From an uncultured Prevotellaceae bacterium (lineage in GTDB: Bacteria > Bacteroidota > Bacteroidia > Bacteroidales > Bacteroidaceae), in contig CADCET010000007.1 in assembly GCA_902800495.1 (NCBI GenBank), positions 1-64,000 of the forward strand: DNA of 64,000 nucleotides, read 5' to 3'. Position numbers and translations under genes: made by a program. Below are positions 1-9,600 of this stretch, piece by piece. A model generated the notes under the pieces. That model searched no databases and was not told where the DNA came from. It saw only the letters and a program-made list of their open reading frames with translations. The stretch's first letter is position 1, and the number at the start of each line of letters is the position of its first letter.

Positions 1-257
1 GGATCTTCAATGCCTGCATCAACCTCGTCCATGTCGGCCTCTATCTCGGCCACCCGCTGCTCGAACACCTCCGAGTCGTCGGTGTAGAATCCGAATGTTT
101 CCAGAGGAATACGATCTATCTTCTCTGCCTCTTCGTCCACATAAGTGATGCCAGAATGGCCAAACTCCCGTGTGGCGTAAGCAACAGCAGGCTCAGCAGC
201 CGTCATACAGCCAAAGCCGTCCTCTTCTTCCATTACTGGGTATCTCTTTTCTTCCAT
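1..257 (-). CDS. Hypothetical acidic protein, N-terminal part
   Basis: The reading frame starts at an ATG (255-257) and runs off the left edge, so only the first 85 codons are visible. The protein starts MEEKRYPVMEEEDGFGC and is very rich in Asp and Glu; it has no signal peptide or membrane segment. I do not recognise a family. The start is supported by a well-formed Bacteroidota promoter about 60 bases upstream (317-347). Nothing in the visible part gives a function, and the downstream partner genes lie outside the window. Confidence 0.75.
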   Translation of the reverse strand, partial: MEEKRYPVMEEEDGFGCMTAAEPAVAYATREFGHSGITYVDEEAEKIDRIPLETFGFYTDDSEVFEQRVAEIEADMDEVDAGIED

Positions 258-316
258 ATTCACAAATTCTATATAAGACCGCCCGCCGCCCACGAATGGG
301 CTATCAAGCGATGGTG

Positions 317-347
317 CAAAGATACGAATAAGTGAGCAAAGAACAAA
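317..347 (-). promoter_or_regulatory. Promoter of the hypothetical gene at the left edge
   Basis: Read on the minus strand there is a TTTG at 344-347, a 19-base spacer and TATCTTTG at 317-324. This fits the Bacteroidota vegetative promoter (-33 TTTG, -7 TAnnTTTG). The start codon follows about 60 bases downstream. Confidence 0.65.
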
Positions 348-667
348 ATAAAAAGACGACTTTTTTATTTTTTCTTTCGTAATCGCGTAGTGCTTGCTAC
401 CCGCTCGGCTCTGCCGCTTATTCGAGCGTCAGCGAGTCTTAAGATAGGGACGCAAGAACGTGAGTATCTAAGACGAAACTCCAGCGACATATTGTTTTCA
501 AAAACTTTTTTTTGATGAAAATCCACCACTTCCACCACTTTTTTAGTTATCTATCTGTAAATAAGATAGTTAGGTAGTGGTAGAAATGGTGGTTTTATTA
601 CCACCTTTCCACCACTTCCACTACTTTTACCACTTCCAACGCAGCACCTGTTGTTTCCTGCGAAAAC

Positions 668-711
668 GTTCCAACGCCCTTGGAACGATGTTCCAACGCC
701 CACGGAACAAT
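668..711. repeat. Two tandem 22-bp hairpin units
   Basis: Two 22-base units follow each other, 668-689 and 690-711. The first is GTTCCAACGCCCTTGGAAC plus GAT, a perfect 7-bp stem around CGCCC. The second is GTTCCAACGCCCACGGAAC plus AAT, with the two base pairs next to the loop lost but the outer five kept. No role can be assigned. Confidence 0.6.
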
Positions 712-757
712 ATTTTACGGCCCGAAAAACATTGTGTTCTACTTCCTTATTTTTTTA

Positions 758-907
758 ACAGATGACACAGATTAACGTGGCTAAAGCCACGATTGTTTAT
801 GATTAAACAGATTGGCTTCGCCTATCAATCGGCGGCTTCTGCCGCAGAAATCCAAAGAAATCTGTGTAATGTACGAACAACGCGCAGCCAAAATCTGTGT
901 CATCTGT
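758..907. repeat. MITE-like element with 16-bp terminal inverted repeats
   Basis: ACAGATGACACAGATT at 758-773 is the exact reverse complement of AATCTGTGTCATCTGT at 892-907. Inside lie small hairpins, for example GTGGCTAAAGCCAC (777-790), and an internal partial copy of the end sequence near 859-870. There is no open frame of note, so if mobile it would be non-autonomous. Confidence 0.5.
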
Positions 908-1249
908 GCCATCTGTGGTAAAAAAACACTTGCGAATATCATTTTAACGGTAAAAAGTGTCGATTTTTATCACTTTTTCGTCACTTTTTCGTCGTTTTTC
1001 TATCACTTTTCGTAGCTTTTCTGTCGATTTTTCGTCATTTTTGCCACATTTCCACCACTTCTACCACCATATCTACCACTATTAAATAGATTGATTGTCA
1101 GGCTTTTAAATGTAAAAGTGGTGGAAGTGGTAATAAATCGCAAAAAAAAATTTTTTGGTGGTACCATTCCGGTTCGTGACTATTGGCGATGATGGATTCT
1201 GTGGTTTCTGCTTGTTTTTCAATCTATGCCAGGAATCCTTCGTCAGGCA

Positions 1250-1573
1250 TTATTTTTTCTTACTTTTCGGCTTCGGCTCGGGCAGAGCCTTGCAGGTTTC
1301 ACGGACGAGGAGCGAGACGTAGTCGCGGTCGTCGACATCGGCGATATAGAAGTAGTCCTTGGCGCCGTCGTAGGGAGGACGCATATCGACGACGCGAAGT
1401 AATGGGCGGACGGCATCCGTGGGCTTCAGATAGAAGCAGTCGTCGCAGATGAGTCCGAAGATTTTCCCGTCGCAGTAGATGCCGTAGTCGCCGAACATCT
1501 TCTTTGTCATAATCTCGCCCGCACCGCTACACTGGTCGGCGATGTACTGTACATAATCGGTATTGCTTGCCAT
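1250..1573 (-). CDS. TfoX N-terminal-domain protein
   Basis: This 107-residue protein has the shape of the TfoX/Sxy N-terminal domain. Visible features are the early segment MTKKMFGDYGIYCDGK, then GLICDDCFYLK and YFYIAD. The full-length Sxy competence regulator has a second C-terminal domain, which is absent here; stand-alone N-terminal domains are common in Bacteroidota and their role is not established. The protein ends in a basic tail (PKPKSKKK). It starts three bases after the UDG-family stop codon, so it is the last gene of the GH95, AlkD, UDG, TfoX operon. Confidence 0.85.
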   Translation of the reverse strand: MASNTDYVQYIADQCSGAGEIMTKKMFGDYGIYCDGKIFGLICDDCFYLKPTDAVRPLLRVVDMRPPYDGAKDYFYIADVDDRDYVSLLVRETCKALPEPKPKSKKK

Positions 1574-1576
1574 ATT

Positions 1577-2209
1577 TTAGAGTATTAGCTTAAACATTTG
1601 ACGATAGGCCTCCACTTTTTTGTCGAAGGACAAGGGGTAGGCGCGGGAGGAGGAAGGGAGACGATAAAGGAGAAGAGCCTCACCCCCAACCCCTCTCCGA
1701 AGGGCGAGGGGAGTAGATACAAAAGTGTTAACCTTGGGAATCGTTGGGATGCCGAGCGAGGCACAGATGGTTTCGGTGGCCTTCTCGCCGGTGGTGACGA
1801 TGGCACGAAGATGGGGCAATTGTTGGAGCAAGGCAGGGATGTCGGTCGGCTCTACCACCTCAAGGAACTTGTCGGAGGCGTTGTCCTGCAGGCGACGGAC
1901 GGCCGTAGAGGTGTCGAAGAAGGCGAGACCCTTTTCCTGGCAAAAGGCAATAATCTCGTCAATCTTGAAACGCTTGGCTTCGAGGTCCACAAAATGGTTC
2001 TTGTCGCCAAAGAATATCTGACCCTCGATGCGCCAGTGGTCGTTGATGAAATTCGGATAGTAAAAATCCATACACCACCGCTTGCGCTGGGGCGGGAAAC
2101 TGCCTAAGAACAGCACCTTCGCATTCTCGGGCAGGAAGGGACGCAGGGGATGGTACTCCACGCCATCCCTATTGCGGGCTATGTTTTCTGTATTCAGATA
2201 GGAAGTCAT
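1577..2209 (-). CDS. Uracil-DNA glycosylase family protein
   Basis: The protein of 210 residues starts MTSYLNTEN. Family marks are VLFLGSFPPQRKRWCMDFYY near residue 30, a central IVTTGEKATETI, and the late RLPSSSRAYPLSF. It probably removes deaminated bases from DNA, but the exact subfamily is not settled by sequence alone. I chose the ATG at 2207-2209 because it overlaps the AlkD stop as ATGA (2206-2209); the longer open frame to 2563 is a shadow of AlkD. Residues about 166-178 (STPLALRRGVGGEA) are encoded by a hairpin repeat and sit just before the conserved RLPSSS strand, so this copy carries a peptide insertion. Confidence 0.88.
   Translation of the reverse strand: MTSYLNTENIARNRDGVEYHPLRPFLPENAKVLFLGSFPPQRKRWCMDFYYPNFINDHWRIEGQIFFGDKNHFVDLEAKRFKIDEIIAFCQEKGLAFFDTSTAVRRLQDNASDKFLEVVEPTDIPALLQQLPHLRAIVTTGEKATETICASLGIPTIPKVNTFVSTPLALRRGVGGEALLLYRLPSSSRAYPLSFDKKVEAYRQMFKLIL
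1676..1714 (+). repeat. REP-like hairpin inside the UDG-family gene
   Basis: This 39-base unit starts AGCCTCACCCCCAAC and continues as CCCCTCTCCGAAGGGCGAGGGG plus AGT split over stem, loop and stem. It is nearly identical to units at 17091-17129 and (inverted) 10827-10865. It is read through in frame, antisense to the unit, as TPLALRRGVGGEA. Confidence 0.85.
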
Positions 2210-2973
2210 TGTTTCAACCAATATTGACGTTCTGATTCCGGCATCTTTTCGATGGCGTAGCGGAGCATGGTGCGGGGCATCTCGTGGGCGTGCTGACGGA
2301 GGAAGTCTCTTAACAAGTCCATGGAGACGCGCTTGCCCATCTCGCGGAGCATCCATCCTACGGCCTTGTGCATGAGATCGTGCGGGTGATGCAGATGGAT
2401 CTCGGCATAACGCAGACACCACGACGGGTCGCCCATCTGCGACGTCTTCCACGAACAGACGATGCTCATGCGCTGCTTCCAAAGACAGGAGCTCTGAGCC
2501 AAAGAGCCGAGGAGCCCAATCTTGTAGTCTTTGTCGCCAAGGTTGGAGGGCAACAGCAGCCAATGGCCAAGGATCTTATGAACGGAGAGGTCGACGAGGT
2601 CCCAGTTGTTCGCCTGCTCAGCATATTGCAGATAGAGCGTCAGGATTTCGTCACGGGCACGGATGGCTTTCTCGTCGTTTTCCAACCGCTTCGTCGCCAG
2701 CCGTTCGAACTTCGCCACGAGAATCAGCAGCCCACAGAGGCGCACCTCGTGCCAGCGGTTCATCAGCAGTTCAGGCACCTCGCTCAAGGGGAAGTCCTTC
2801 GGAACAGCACGTACAACTTCTCGTGTCTGCGGCACTTTTAGGCCGAGGAACTCATCGCCCTCGCCGTATTCGCCGGGGCCCGTCTTGAAGAACCGCATGA
2901 GAATCTCTCGCTGCGCCTCGTTTTGCAGCGACTCCATATATTGTATAATCTCTTTTGCTGTCATTGTATTCAT
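2206..2973 (-). CDS. DNA alkylation repair protein, AlkD-like
   Basis: The 255-residue protein matches the AlkD-like HEAT-repeat family, whose known members excise bulky or positively charged alkylated bases. Conserved features are [15 protein letters not shown] near residue 40, [13 protein letters not shown] near 120, and [18 protein letters not shown] near 200. A second possible ATG lies three codons in. The start at 2971-2973 overlaps the GH95 stop as ATGA, and its own stop overlaps the UDG-family start the same way. The two overlaps imply translational coupling of three genes. AlkD next to a UDG-family gene suggests a small base-repair module. Confidence 0.92.
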   Translation of the reverse strand: MNTMTAKEIIQYMESLQNEAQREILMRFFKTGPGEYGEGDEFLGLKVPQTREVVRAVPKDFPLSEVPELLMNRWHEVRLCGLLILVAKFERLATKRLENDEKAIRARDEILTLYLQYAEQANNWDLVDLSVHKILGHWLLLPSNLGDKDYKIGLLGSLAQSSCLWKQRMSIVCSWKTSQMGDPSWCLRYAEIHLHHPHDLMHKAVGWMLREMGKRVSMDLLRDFLRQHAHEMPRTMLRYAIEKMPESERQYWLKQ

Positions 2974-5042
2974 CTGAGGGTAAAGGAACCTTTATTCAAC
3001 TTCACGGTTTTCTGTTCTCCGTTCATGACCAGCGTTACCGTGCAGGGTTGTTGGGCGGTGAGAGTGAGGCTGGTCACCTGTTTGTCCTTCCACGTCATAT
3101 CGACCGTGATGCCGCCGCGGGCACGGATGCCACTGACGGAACCATCCTTCCATTTGTCAGGCAGGGCGGGAAGGAGTTCGATGGTTGTGAGGGGGGAATC
3201 CTCACGCACTGTATATTCGCTCTGCATCAGCATCTCGATGACACCAGCACAACCACCGAAGTTGCCATCAATCTGGAAAGGCGAATGGGCGTCGAGCAGG
3301 TTGGGGTAGGTGCCGCCACCACGACGGGCATCAGGGCCGCGATAGCCGTCGGGACTGACGTAGCTGAGCAGTTTGCGATAGATATGATAGGCGTTTTTGG
3401 CATCATGCAATCGGGCATAAAGGTTGACGCGCCAGCCAGTGCTCCAGCCGGTAGTCTTGTCGCCTTTCAGTTCGAGGGTTCGCGAGGCAGCACGGTGGAT
3501 GGCTTCCTTGGTGTTTGTGCCGTCGTCGAGGTGATGGCCGGGGTAGATGCCGAAGAGGTGACTCTGGTGGCGGTGGTGGGGGTCTTCGTCTTCCCAGTCG
3601 TAGAACCACTCCTGGAGGTTGCCTTTCTTGCCGATTTTATAGGGGTGAAGGCGGGTGAGGGCGGCGTTGATCGCGGCGATGAAGGAGGACTCGGCGAGGG
3701 AATCGCCGAGCACACTGACAGCATCGCCGAGCACACTGACACCATCGTTGAGCACGAGGGCGGCGTCGCGGGCATCTATGAGGCATTCGCGAATCATGGC
3801 GATGTCGGCAAAGCCACCGAAACAGGTGCGCCCGTGATAGCCGTCGGGGGTGACGAAAGAGTTCTCGGGCGAGGTGGATGGGGCGGTGATGAGATAGTCG
3901 ACGGCTGAGGGATGATGGCCGCTGTCGGATGGCTGAGGGTACTGGAAATAAAGGGCTTCGAGGTCGGGATTGAAGAGTGACTCATCGACGTAGGCGCGGA
4001 GCTGGGCGTCGGTAGACTCTCCCCCATCCCCTCCCTGTGAGGGAGGGACGTAGTTAGTTGACGAGTCGGCGGTCAGCGAGAGCTTGACACGGTTGTAGAG
4101 CGACTGGTAGTCGTCGACGTGGCGCTGACGGATGGTCTTGTAGGGGACGTTGGAAAGATGATGTAGGCGCGCGTCGGCCAATTGCTGATACGGCTTTCCC
4201 TGCTTGACGGGGTCTTTGTCGTAGCCGTTGAACGAGGTGGCATTGACGATGTAGAGTGTCACCTCCTTGGCACCATCGACGAGGAGCGTCTCCCCTTCGG
4301 CCTTGACATTTTTGGCATTTATCTGAACCTTGGTGCGGAAGTGGATACCGCGCTCGGGGTCGTAGGCGAACTTCTCCTTGGCATCGTAATAGCTGGGCAG
4401 CGAGGCATAGCCGGCGTAGCCGTCGGTGGTCAGCGTCTGGTCTATGGCTGTCGTGGTGTGGCGCAGCTGGCAACTCAGCGACAGTCGCGCACGGATGCCC
4501 TTGGGGTGATTGGTCGTCATGCGGACGACCAGTCCGGAGTCGGGATGCGATGCCAGGTATTCCGTGGTGTAACGGTATTTACCGCGCTTATAGGTGGTGT
4601 GAGCCGTAGCGTCGCCGATGTCGAGCCAGCGGCGATAGTCGGTGACGACGTCCGCGGTGTCGAGATACGTAATAACGAGCTGTCCCAACGGCTGATAATT
4701 CTGTGAGAAATGTCCCTGCACGTCGCGCTGCAGACGGTCGGCTTCGCGGTAGTCGCCCTTGCATAAAGCCTCGCGTATGGCGGGGATGGTCTTATGGGCA
4801 TCGGGCGAATAGACGTTCATGTTGCACGGCTCGCCCGTCCATAGCGTGATGTCGTTGAGCGAGATCTTGTCGGTCTGGGTGCCGCCATAGATGATGCCGC
4901 CCATGGTGCCGTTGCCGATGACCAGTGCTTCCTCGAAGAACGCGGCCGGCCGGTCGTAGTGCAGCGTCTGCGCCACGCTTTCCGTCGCCACGAGCAGGAA
5001 GGTTGCCAGCCACCCAAGGATACCGTATCTAGTCTTTGCCAT
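2970..5042 (-). CDS. GH95-family protein with a large internal deletion
   Basis: GH95 enzymes hydrolyse terminal alpha-L-fucose or alpha-L-galactose. This 690-residue protein has a signal peptide, the N-terminal beta-domain ([25 protein letters not shown]), the [20 protein letters not shown] region that includes the likely general acid, and [13 protein letters not shown]. However [11 protein letters not shown] runs almost directly into [13 protein letters not shown]. Family members have about 130 residues between these blocks, including the NxN pair that activates water. About 780-820 residues is usual. It also carries a REP peptide ([10 protein letters not shown]) and a 7-residue tandem repeat (GVSVLGD). 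The frame is intact and coupled to AlkD, but I infer the enzyme is inactive as a hydrolase. Confidence 0.85.
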   Translation of the reverse strand: MAKTRYGILGWLATFLLVATESVAQTLHYDRPAAFFEEALVIGNGTMGGIIYGGTQTDKISLNDITLWTGEPCNMNVYSPDAHKTIPAIREALCKGDYREADRLQRDVQGHFSQNYQPLGQLVITYLDTADVVTDYRRWLDIGDATAHTTYKRGKYRYTTEYLASHPDSGLVVRMTTNHPKGIRARLSLSCQLRHTTTAIDQTLTTDGYAGYASLPSYYDAKEKFAYDPERGIHFRTKVQINAKNVKAEGETLLVDGAKEVTLYIVNATSFNGYDKDPVKQGKPYQQLADARLHHLSNVPYKTIRQRHVDDYQSLYNRVKLSLTADSSTNYVPPSQGGDGGESTDAQLRAYVDESLFNPDLEALYFQYPQPSDSGHHPSAVDYLITAPSTSPENSFVTPDGYHGRTCFGGFADIAMIRECLIDARDAALVLNDGVSVLGDAVSVLGDSLAESSFIAAINAALTRLHPYKIGKKGNLQEWFYDWEDEDPHHRHQSHLFGIYPGHHLDDGTNTKEAIHRAASRTLELKGDKTTGWSTGWRVNLYARLHDAKNAYHIYRKLLSYVSPDGYRGPDARRGGGTYPNLLDAHSPFQIDGNFGGCAGVIEMLMQSEYTVREDSPLTTIELLPALPDKWKDGSVSGIRARGGITVDMTWKDKQVTSLTLTAQQPCTVTLVMNGEQKTVKLNKGSFTLR
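3702..3755. repeat. 21-bp tandem repeat inside the GH95 gene
   Basis: The unit ATCGCCGAGCACACTGACA plus two bases occurs at 3702-3722 and 3723-3743, with a partial third copy to 3755. On the coding strand it gives a heptapeptide repeat of the type (G/A)VSVLGD in a region where GH95 proteins are variable. Confidence 0.7.
4015..4053 (+). repeat. REP-like hairpin inside the GH95 gene
   Basis: The unit reads GACTCTCCCCCATC, then the perfect stem CCCTCCCT-GTG-AGGGAGGG, then ACGTAG. The same stem occurs at 63637-63680. It is translated antisense as part of [14 protein letters not shown]. Confidence 0.75.
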
Positions 5043-5065
5043 AGCTTCTTGTCGTTAATCGTTGG

Positions 5066-5073
5066 CAAAGATA
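5066..5073 (-). promoter_or_regulatory. -7 box upstream of the GH95 operon
   Basis: On the minus strand TATCTTTG lies 23 bases before the GH95 start codon and directly after the T-run of the gltD terminator. I see no clear -33 element, so a terminator and a promoter appear to be packed together here. Confidence 0.5.
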
Positions 5074-5109
5074 CAAAAAATCCCTGACATCACGAAGGAT
5101 TCAGGGATT
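5074..5109 (-). terminator. Rho-independent terminator of gltBD
   Basis: On the minus strand AATCCCTGA pairs with TCAGGGATT around a 13-base loop, followed by a run of T residues. It lies about 23 bases after the gltD stop codon. Confidence 0.85.
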
Positions 5110-5132
5110 ATTTATAGAGGGATGGTTGATTG

Positions 5133-6614
5133 TTAACGCTCGAGGTAGGCGGCCACCTTCTTGGCGGTGTCGCGGCCAGAGGCCATGGCGCGAACCACGA
5201 GGGAGGCGCCGTTGGCGGAGTCGCCACAGACGAAGACGTTCTTCGGGTACTCGGGGTGCTCGGGCTTGAGGAAACCCATAGCAAGCAGCACCAGTTCGGC
5301 CTTGATGATTTCGGGCTCGCCGGCCTCGACCATGATGGGACGACCGCCGGCGGGGTTGGGTTTCCAGTCGATGGGCTGGATGCGGACGGCGGCGACGTGG
5401 TCGGGGGAGGCGTCTTTCCCGACGGGGAAACCGTCGGGCACAGTGGCGGCGGAGAGAAATTCGAGGGTGTTGATGTTCCAGCGACGGGTGCAGCCCTCCT
5501 CGTGACTCGAGGTGGTCTTGAGGGTGCGGGGCCATTCGGGCCAGGGGTTCTGCGGGTCTTCGGAGCCCTCGACGGGACGGGGCATAATTTCGATCTGGGT
5601 GACGGATTTGCAGCCTTGGCGGTGGGCGGTGCCGATGCAGTCGGAGCCGGTGTCGCCGCCGCCGATGACGAGGACGTCCTTGCCCTTGGCGGTGATGCGC
5701 TCGTCCTTGCTGAACTCCATGCCTGCCAGCACGCGGTTCTGCTGGGAGAGCAACTCGAGGGCGAAGTGTACGCCCTTCAGTTCGCGGCCGGGGGCCTTGA
5801 GGTCGCGGGCTGTGGGGGTGCCCGATGCAATCACGATTGCATCGAAGGCCTCCCCAAGCCCCTCCGAAGGAGAGGATGTTTGATTACCTGAAGCATCGGA
5901 ATTGTTCCCTGAAACATTGGATAAATGTATCTCAACACCCCCTCCTTCGGAGGGGCTTGAGGAGGCTTCAACGTTGTACTTAAACTCGATGCCTTCCTGT
6001 TCGAGCAGGGCGATGCGGCGGTCGATGATGGCCTTATTCAGCTTGAAGTTGGGGATACCGTAGCGGAGGAGGCCGCCGGCAGCTTCGTTCTTCTCGAAGA
6101 CGGTGACGGTGTAGCCCATCTGGTTCAGGTCGTTGGCGGCAGCGAGTCCGGCAGGGCCGGCACCTATCACGGCCACCTTCTTTCCGTTGCGCTGGATGTC
6201 GGTACGAGGCTGTATAAAGCCCTCGCGGAATGCGGCCTCGATGATGGCGCACTCGTCCTCGCGGTTGGTGGTCGGCTCGTGGTTGAAGCGGTTGAGCACA
6301 CAAGCCTTCTCGCAGAGTGCAGGACAGATGCGGCCGGTGAACTCGGGGAAGGGGTTGGTAGAAGTCAGGAGCTTATAGGCCAACTCCCAGTCACCTTTGT
6401 ACAGGGCGTCGTTCCACTCAGGCGCCTTGTTGCCTAACGGACATGCCCAGTGGCAGAAGGGTACGCCGCAGTCCATGCAGCGGCTTGCCTGCAGTTTACG
6501 TTCGCGGGTGTTGAGCGTCTGCTCCACCTCACCAAAATCGTGGATTCTATCGTGAATCGGACGGTAGCCCGCCTCTTGGCGGTGTATCTCTAAAAATGCT
6601 TTTGGATTTCCCAT
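5133..6614 (-). CDS. gltD: Glutamate synthase small (beta) subunit
   Basis: GltD feeds NADPH electrons through FAD and Fe-S clusters to GltB for glutamate synthesis. The 493-residue protein shows the N-terminal Fe-S region (SRCMDCGVPFCHWACPLG and CPALCEKACVL), the FAD site VAVIGAGPAGLAAA near residue 148 and the pyridine-nucleotide site VLVIGGGDTGSDCIG. Residues about 217-256 are not native: they come from a two-hairpin repeat (5847-5967) read as SSSPSEGGGVEI...SSPSEGLGEAF, placed just before DAIVIASG in the variable linker between the FAD and NAD domains. The gene follows gltB after a 66-base AT-rich repeat linker and ends at a clear terminator. Confidence 0.96.
   Translation of the reverse strand: MGNPKAFLEIHRQEAGYRPIHDRIHDFGEVEQTLNTRERKLQASRCMDCGVPFCHWACPLGNKAPEWNDALYKGDWELAYKLLTSTNPFPEFTGRICPALCEKACVLNRFNHEPTTNREDECAIIEAAFREGFIQPRTDIQRNGKKVAVIGAGPAGLAAANDLNQMGYTVTVFEKNEAAGGLLRYGIPNFKLNKAIIDRRIALLEQEGIEFKYNVEASSSPSEGGGVEIHLSNVSGNNSDASGNQTSSPSEGLGEAFDAIVIASGTPTARDLKAPGRELKGVHFALELLSQQNRVLAGMEFSKDERITAKGKDVLVIGGGDTGSDCIGTAHRQGCKSVTQIEIMPRPVEGSEDPQNPWPEWPRTLKTTSSHEEGCTRRWNINTLEFLSAATVPDGFPVGKDASPDHVAAVRIQPIDWKPNPAGGRPIMVEAGEPEIIKAELVLLAMGFLKPEHPEYPKNVFVCGDSANGASLVVRAMASGRDTAKKVAAYLER
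5847..5967. repeat. Paired REP-like hairpins (type A) inside gltD
   Basis: Two inverted arms of about 34 bases flank a 53-base middle. The left arm is GCCTCCCCAAG then CCCCTCCGAAGGAGAGG; the right arm is its near-perfect inverse ending GGAGGGGCTTGAGGAGGC. The same pair with a different middle occurs at 14940-15040. Because the pair is symmetric, either orientation gives the same kind of peptide. Confidence 0.88.
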
Positions 6615-6615
6615 C

Positions 6616-6678
6616 TTAATACATTAAACATTAAAGATTAAACATTAAAGATTAAACATTAAAGATTAAACATTAAAT
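6616..6678. repeat. AT-rich 14-bp tandem linker between gltB and gltD
   Basis: ATTAAACATTAAAG is repeated about four times end to end between the two genes. The same unit makes up the pyrG to purF-like junction (13441-13472). No Shine-Dalgarno-like sequence is visible in it. Confidence 0.8.
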
Positions 6679-6680
6679 GA

Positions 6681-9600
6681 TTAATAGTCGCGCTGGATGT
6701 CGGCAATCTTCTCGTGCAGTTTCTTCATTTTCTCCTCCTCGAGCACGCGCTTGTACTCGATGGGCACCACCTGGATGAAGTCCTCGATGTAACGGTGCCA
6801 GTCGTCTAGCATCCGGCCTGCGAGGGCTGAACCCGTGTGCAGGTAATGCTGACGGATGAGCTCGAGCAGTTCTTTACGGCTGACGCTGTCCTCAACCAGC
6901 GAGAGCTCGACCATGTCCATGTTGCAGAAGTAGTCGAACGTGTGATCGGGGTCGTAAACGTAGGCCACGCCGCCCGACATACCAGCGGCGAAGTTGCGGC
7001 CGGTCTTACCGAGAACGACCACGCGACCGCCGGTCATGTACTCACAGCAGTGGTCGCCGGCGCCCTCGATGACGGCGATGGCTCCGCTGTTGCGCACGCC
7101 GAAGCGCTCGCCCACCTTACCGTTGATATAGAGCTCGCCGGAGGTCGCGCCGTAGAGACCGGTGTTGCCGGCGATGATATTTTCTTCGGCCTTGAATTCG
7201 TCACTGCGACGAGCGGGGGGCAGAATCGAGATTCGACCGCCGCTGAGGCCTTTACCGAAGTAGTCGTTGGTCTCGCCCTCGAGGCGCAGGTCCAGACCGC
7301 GCACGGCAAAGGCGCCGAACGACTGGCCGGCCGAGCCCTTGAACTTGATCTTGATGGTTCCGTCGGGCAGGCCCGCTTCGCCGTACTTCTGGGCGATGGC
7401 ACCACTCAGCATGGTGCCCACGGCGCGGTCGGTATTCTTGATGGCGTAGTCGAGCGTCACTTCCTCGCCGCCGACGATGGCCTTCTGCGCCGCGCGGATG
7501 ATCTCCTCGTCCTTCACGCCGCTCACCTTCGTATAGGCGCCGCGGTCCCAGTACAGAGCCTTGTCGGTCTCGGGCTTGTGCAGCAGACGGGCGAAGTCGA
7601 TGGTCTTCTGCTTATCGGTTGCGTTCTCGGTGTTCACCTCGATTAACTCGGTGCGTCCGATGATTTCCTTCAGACTCTTCACACCAATCTCGGCCAGGTA
7701 TTCGCGCACCTGCTCGGCCAGGAAGGTAAAGAAGTTAACCACGTATTCGGCTCTACCCTCGAAGTGCTTGCGCAGCTCGGGGTTCTGCGTGGCCACACCC
7801 ATGGGACAGGTATTGGTATTACACTTACGCATCATCACACAGCCCAGCACGATCAGCGGCAGCGTACCAAATGAGAACTCATCAGCACCCAGCATCGCCA
7901 TAATGATGACATCCTTTGCCGTCTTCAACTGTCCGTCGGTCTGCAGGCGCACCTGATTTCTCAGGCCGTTCATCACCAGTGTCTGCTGCGTTTCGGCCAA
8001 ACCGATCTCAGGCGAGATGCCCGCGAAGCGCATTGACGACGCGGGGCTGGCTCCTGTGCCACCCTCGGCACCACTGATCACAATCAGGTCGGCCTTGGCC
8101 TTAGCCACACCAGCGGCAATGGTTCCTACACCGCTCTCGGCCACCAGCTTTACGCTTACGGCAGCTGTGGGGTTGATATTCTTCAGGTCAAAGATGAGCT
8201 GTGCCAGGTCCTCGATACTGTAGATATCGTGATGAGGTGGAGGCGAGATGAGCGAGATACCGGGGATGGCGTTACGCGTCTTGGCGATAATCTCGTTAAC
8301 CTTAAAGCCAGGCAGCTGTCCGCCCTCACCAGGCTTTGCACCCTGGGCCACCTTAATCTGTATTTCTTCTGCATTCACCAGGTACTCGGCGGTCACACCA
8401 AAACGTCCAGATGCAATCTGTTTGGTCTTCGAGCTCAGGCTTACACCGTCCACCTCCGAGTGGTAGCGGGCGTTGTCCTCGCCACCCTCACCGGTGTTAC
8501 TGCGGGCGCCCAGCTTGTTCATGGCCAGGGCCAGTGCCTCGTGGGCCTCGATGCTCAGGGCACCGAACGACATGGCACCTGTTACGAAGTGCTTCACGAT
8601 GCTCTCAACGCTTTCAACCTCGTCGATTGGGGTTGGCTTAGCAGCCTTCTTGAATCCGAAGAAGTCGCGGATAAAGATGGGGCTCTCCTTCTCATCCACC
8701 AGCTTCGACCACTGCTTAAACTTATCGTAGTTACCCTGACGGGTAGCCAACTGCAGCTTGGCAATCGTCTCGGGGTTCCAGGCGTGCTTGATACCGTCCT
8801 TGCGCCAAGCAAACTGACCCTGGTTCTGCAGCAGCGTCTGCTCCTTGGCAGCCTCATGCAGGGCAATGGCATCGCGTGCAATCTCCTTCAGGCCCACGCC
8901 ACCAATGGTGCTTACCTCTGTGCCGAAGTAGCGACGCAGCAGGTCCTCGCTCAGTCCGATGCTCTCGAAGATCTTCGCACCACGATAAGAGCGGATGGTA
9001 GATATACCCATCTTCGACATAATCTTCTTCAGGCCCTTATCCACCGCCTTAATGTAGTTCTTCTCGGCAGTAGCGTATTCCTCTTGAATCTTATGTTTCT
9101 TCACCAGGTCATCCAGCACGGCAAACGTCATGTAAGGACACAGGGCGCTGGCACCGTAACCCAGCAGCAGGGCAGCGTGCATTACCTCGCGAATCTCACC
9201 GCTTTCCACAATCAGCGCGGTCTGCACACGCTTACCCACGCTAATCAGGTAGTGGTGAACGGCACTAACGGCCAGCAGCGATGGGATGAAAGCCCACCCC
9301 ATCCCCTCCCCAAGGGAGGGGTCTTCAGATACCTTATCCGTCAGAATGATGTAGTTATAGCCATCATCGACAGCGTTCTCAGCATCTTTACATAACTTAT
9401 CAAGAGCTGTGCGCAAATCCTCTCCAGCCTGAGTGTAATCAGGCTCCCCTCCCTTGGGGAGGGGTTGGGGGTGGGCTTTGAACGTCATGGGCAATTTTAT
9501 CGTCTTGAAGCCTTTGTAGCGGATGTTACAAAGTATATCAAGTTGTGTGTTGGTCAAAACCGGCTGCGGCAGGCGCACCATCTTACAGTTCGATGCATCG

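Larger units (their letters stand above)
258..1249. other. Non-coding, repeat-rich intergenic region
   Basis: I see no credible gene here; the open frames are short and made of repeats. It holds the promoter of the left gene, degenerate ACCACTTCC-type tracts on one strand (about 520-645 and 1046-1082) with an inverted copy at about 1114-1130, two tandem hairpins (668-711), a MITE-like element (758-907) and a degenerate run of CACTTTTTCGTC-like units (about 965-1045). The ACCACTTCC tracts resemble sequences I associate with intergenic regions of other Bacteroidales, but that is recollection only. Confidence 0.6.

Noticed and set aside
577..1015. Small open frames in the left intergenic region as genes
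   Set aside because: They consist of degenerate repeats and the MITE-like element and have no ribosome-binding site or recognisable sequence.
2210..2563. A longer frame that would extend the UDG-family protein to 328 residues
   Set aside because: The extra 118 codons are antisense-free shadow sequence of the AlkD gene on the same strand and show no family similarity; the ATGA overlap marks the true start.
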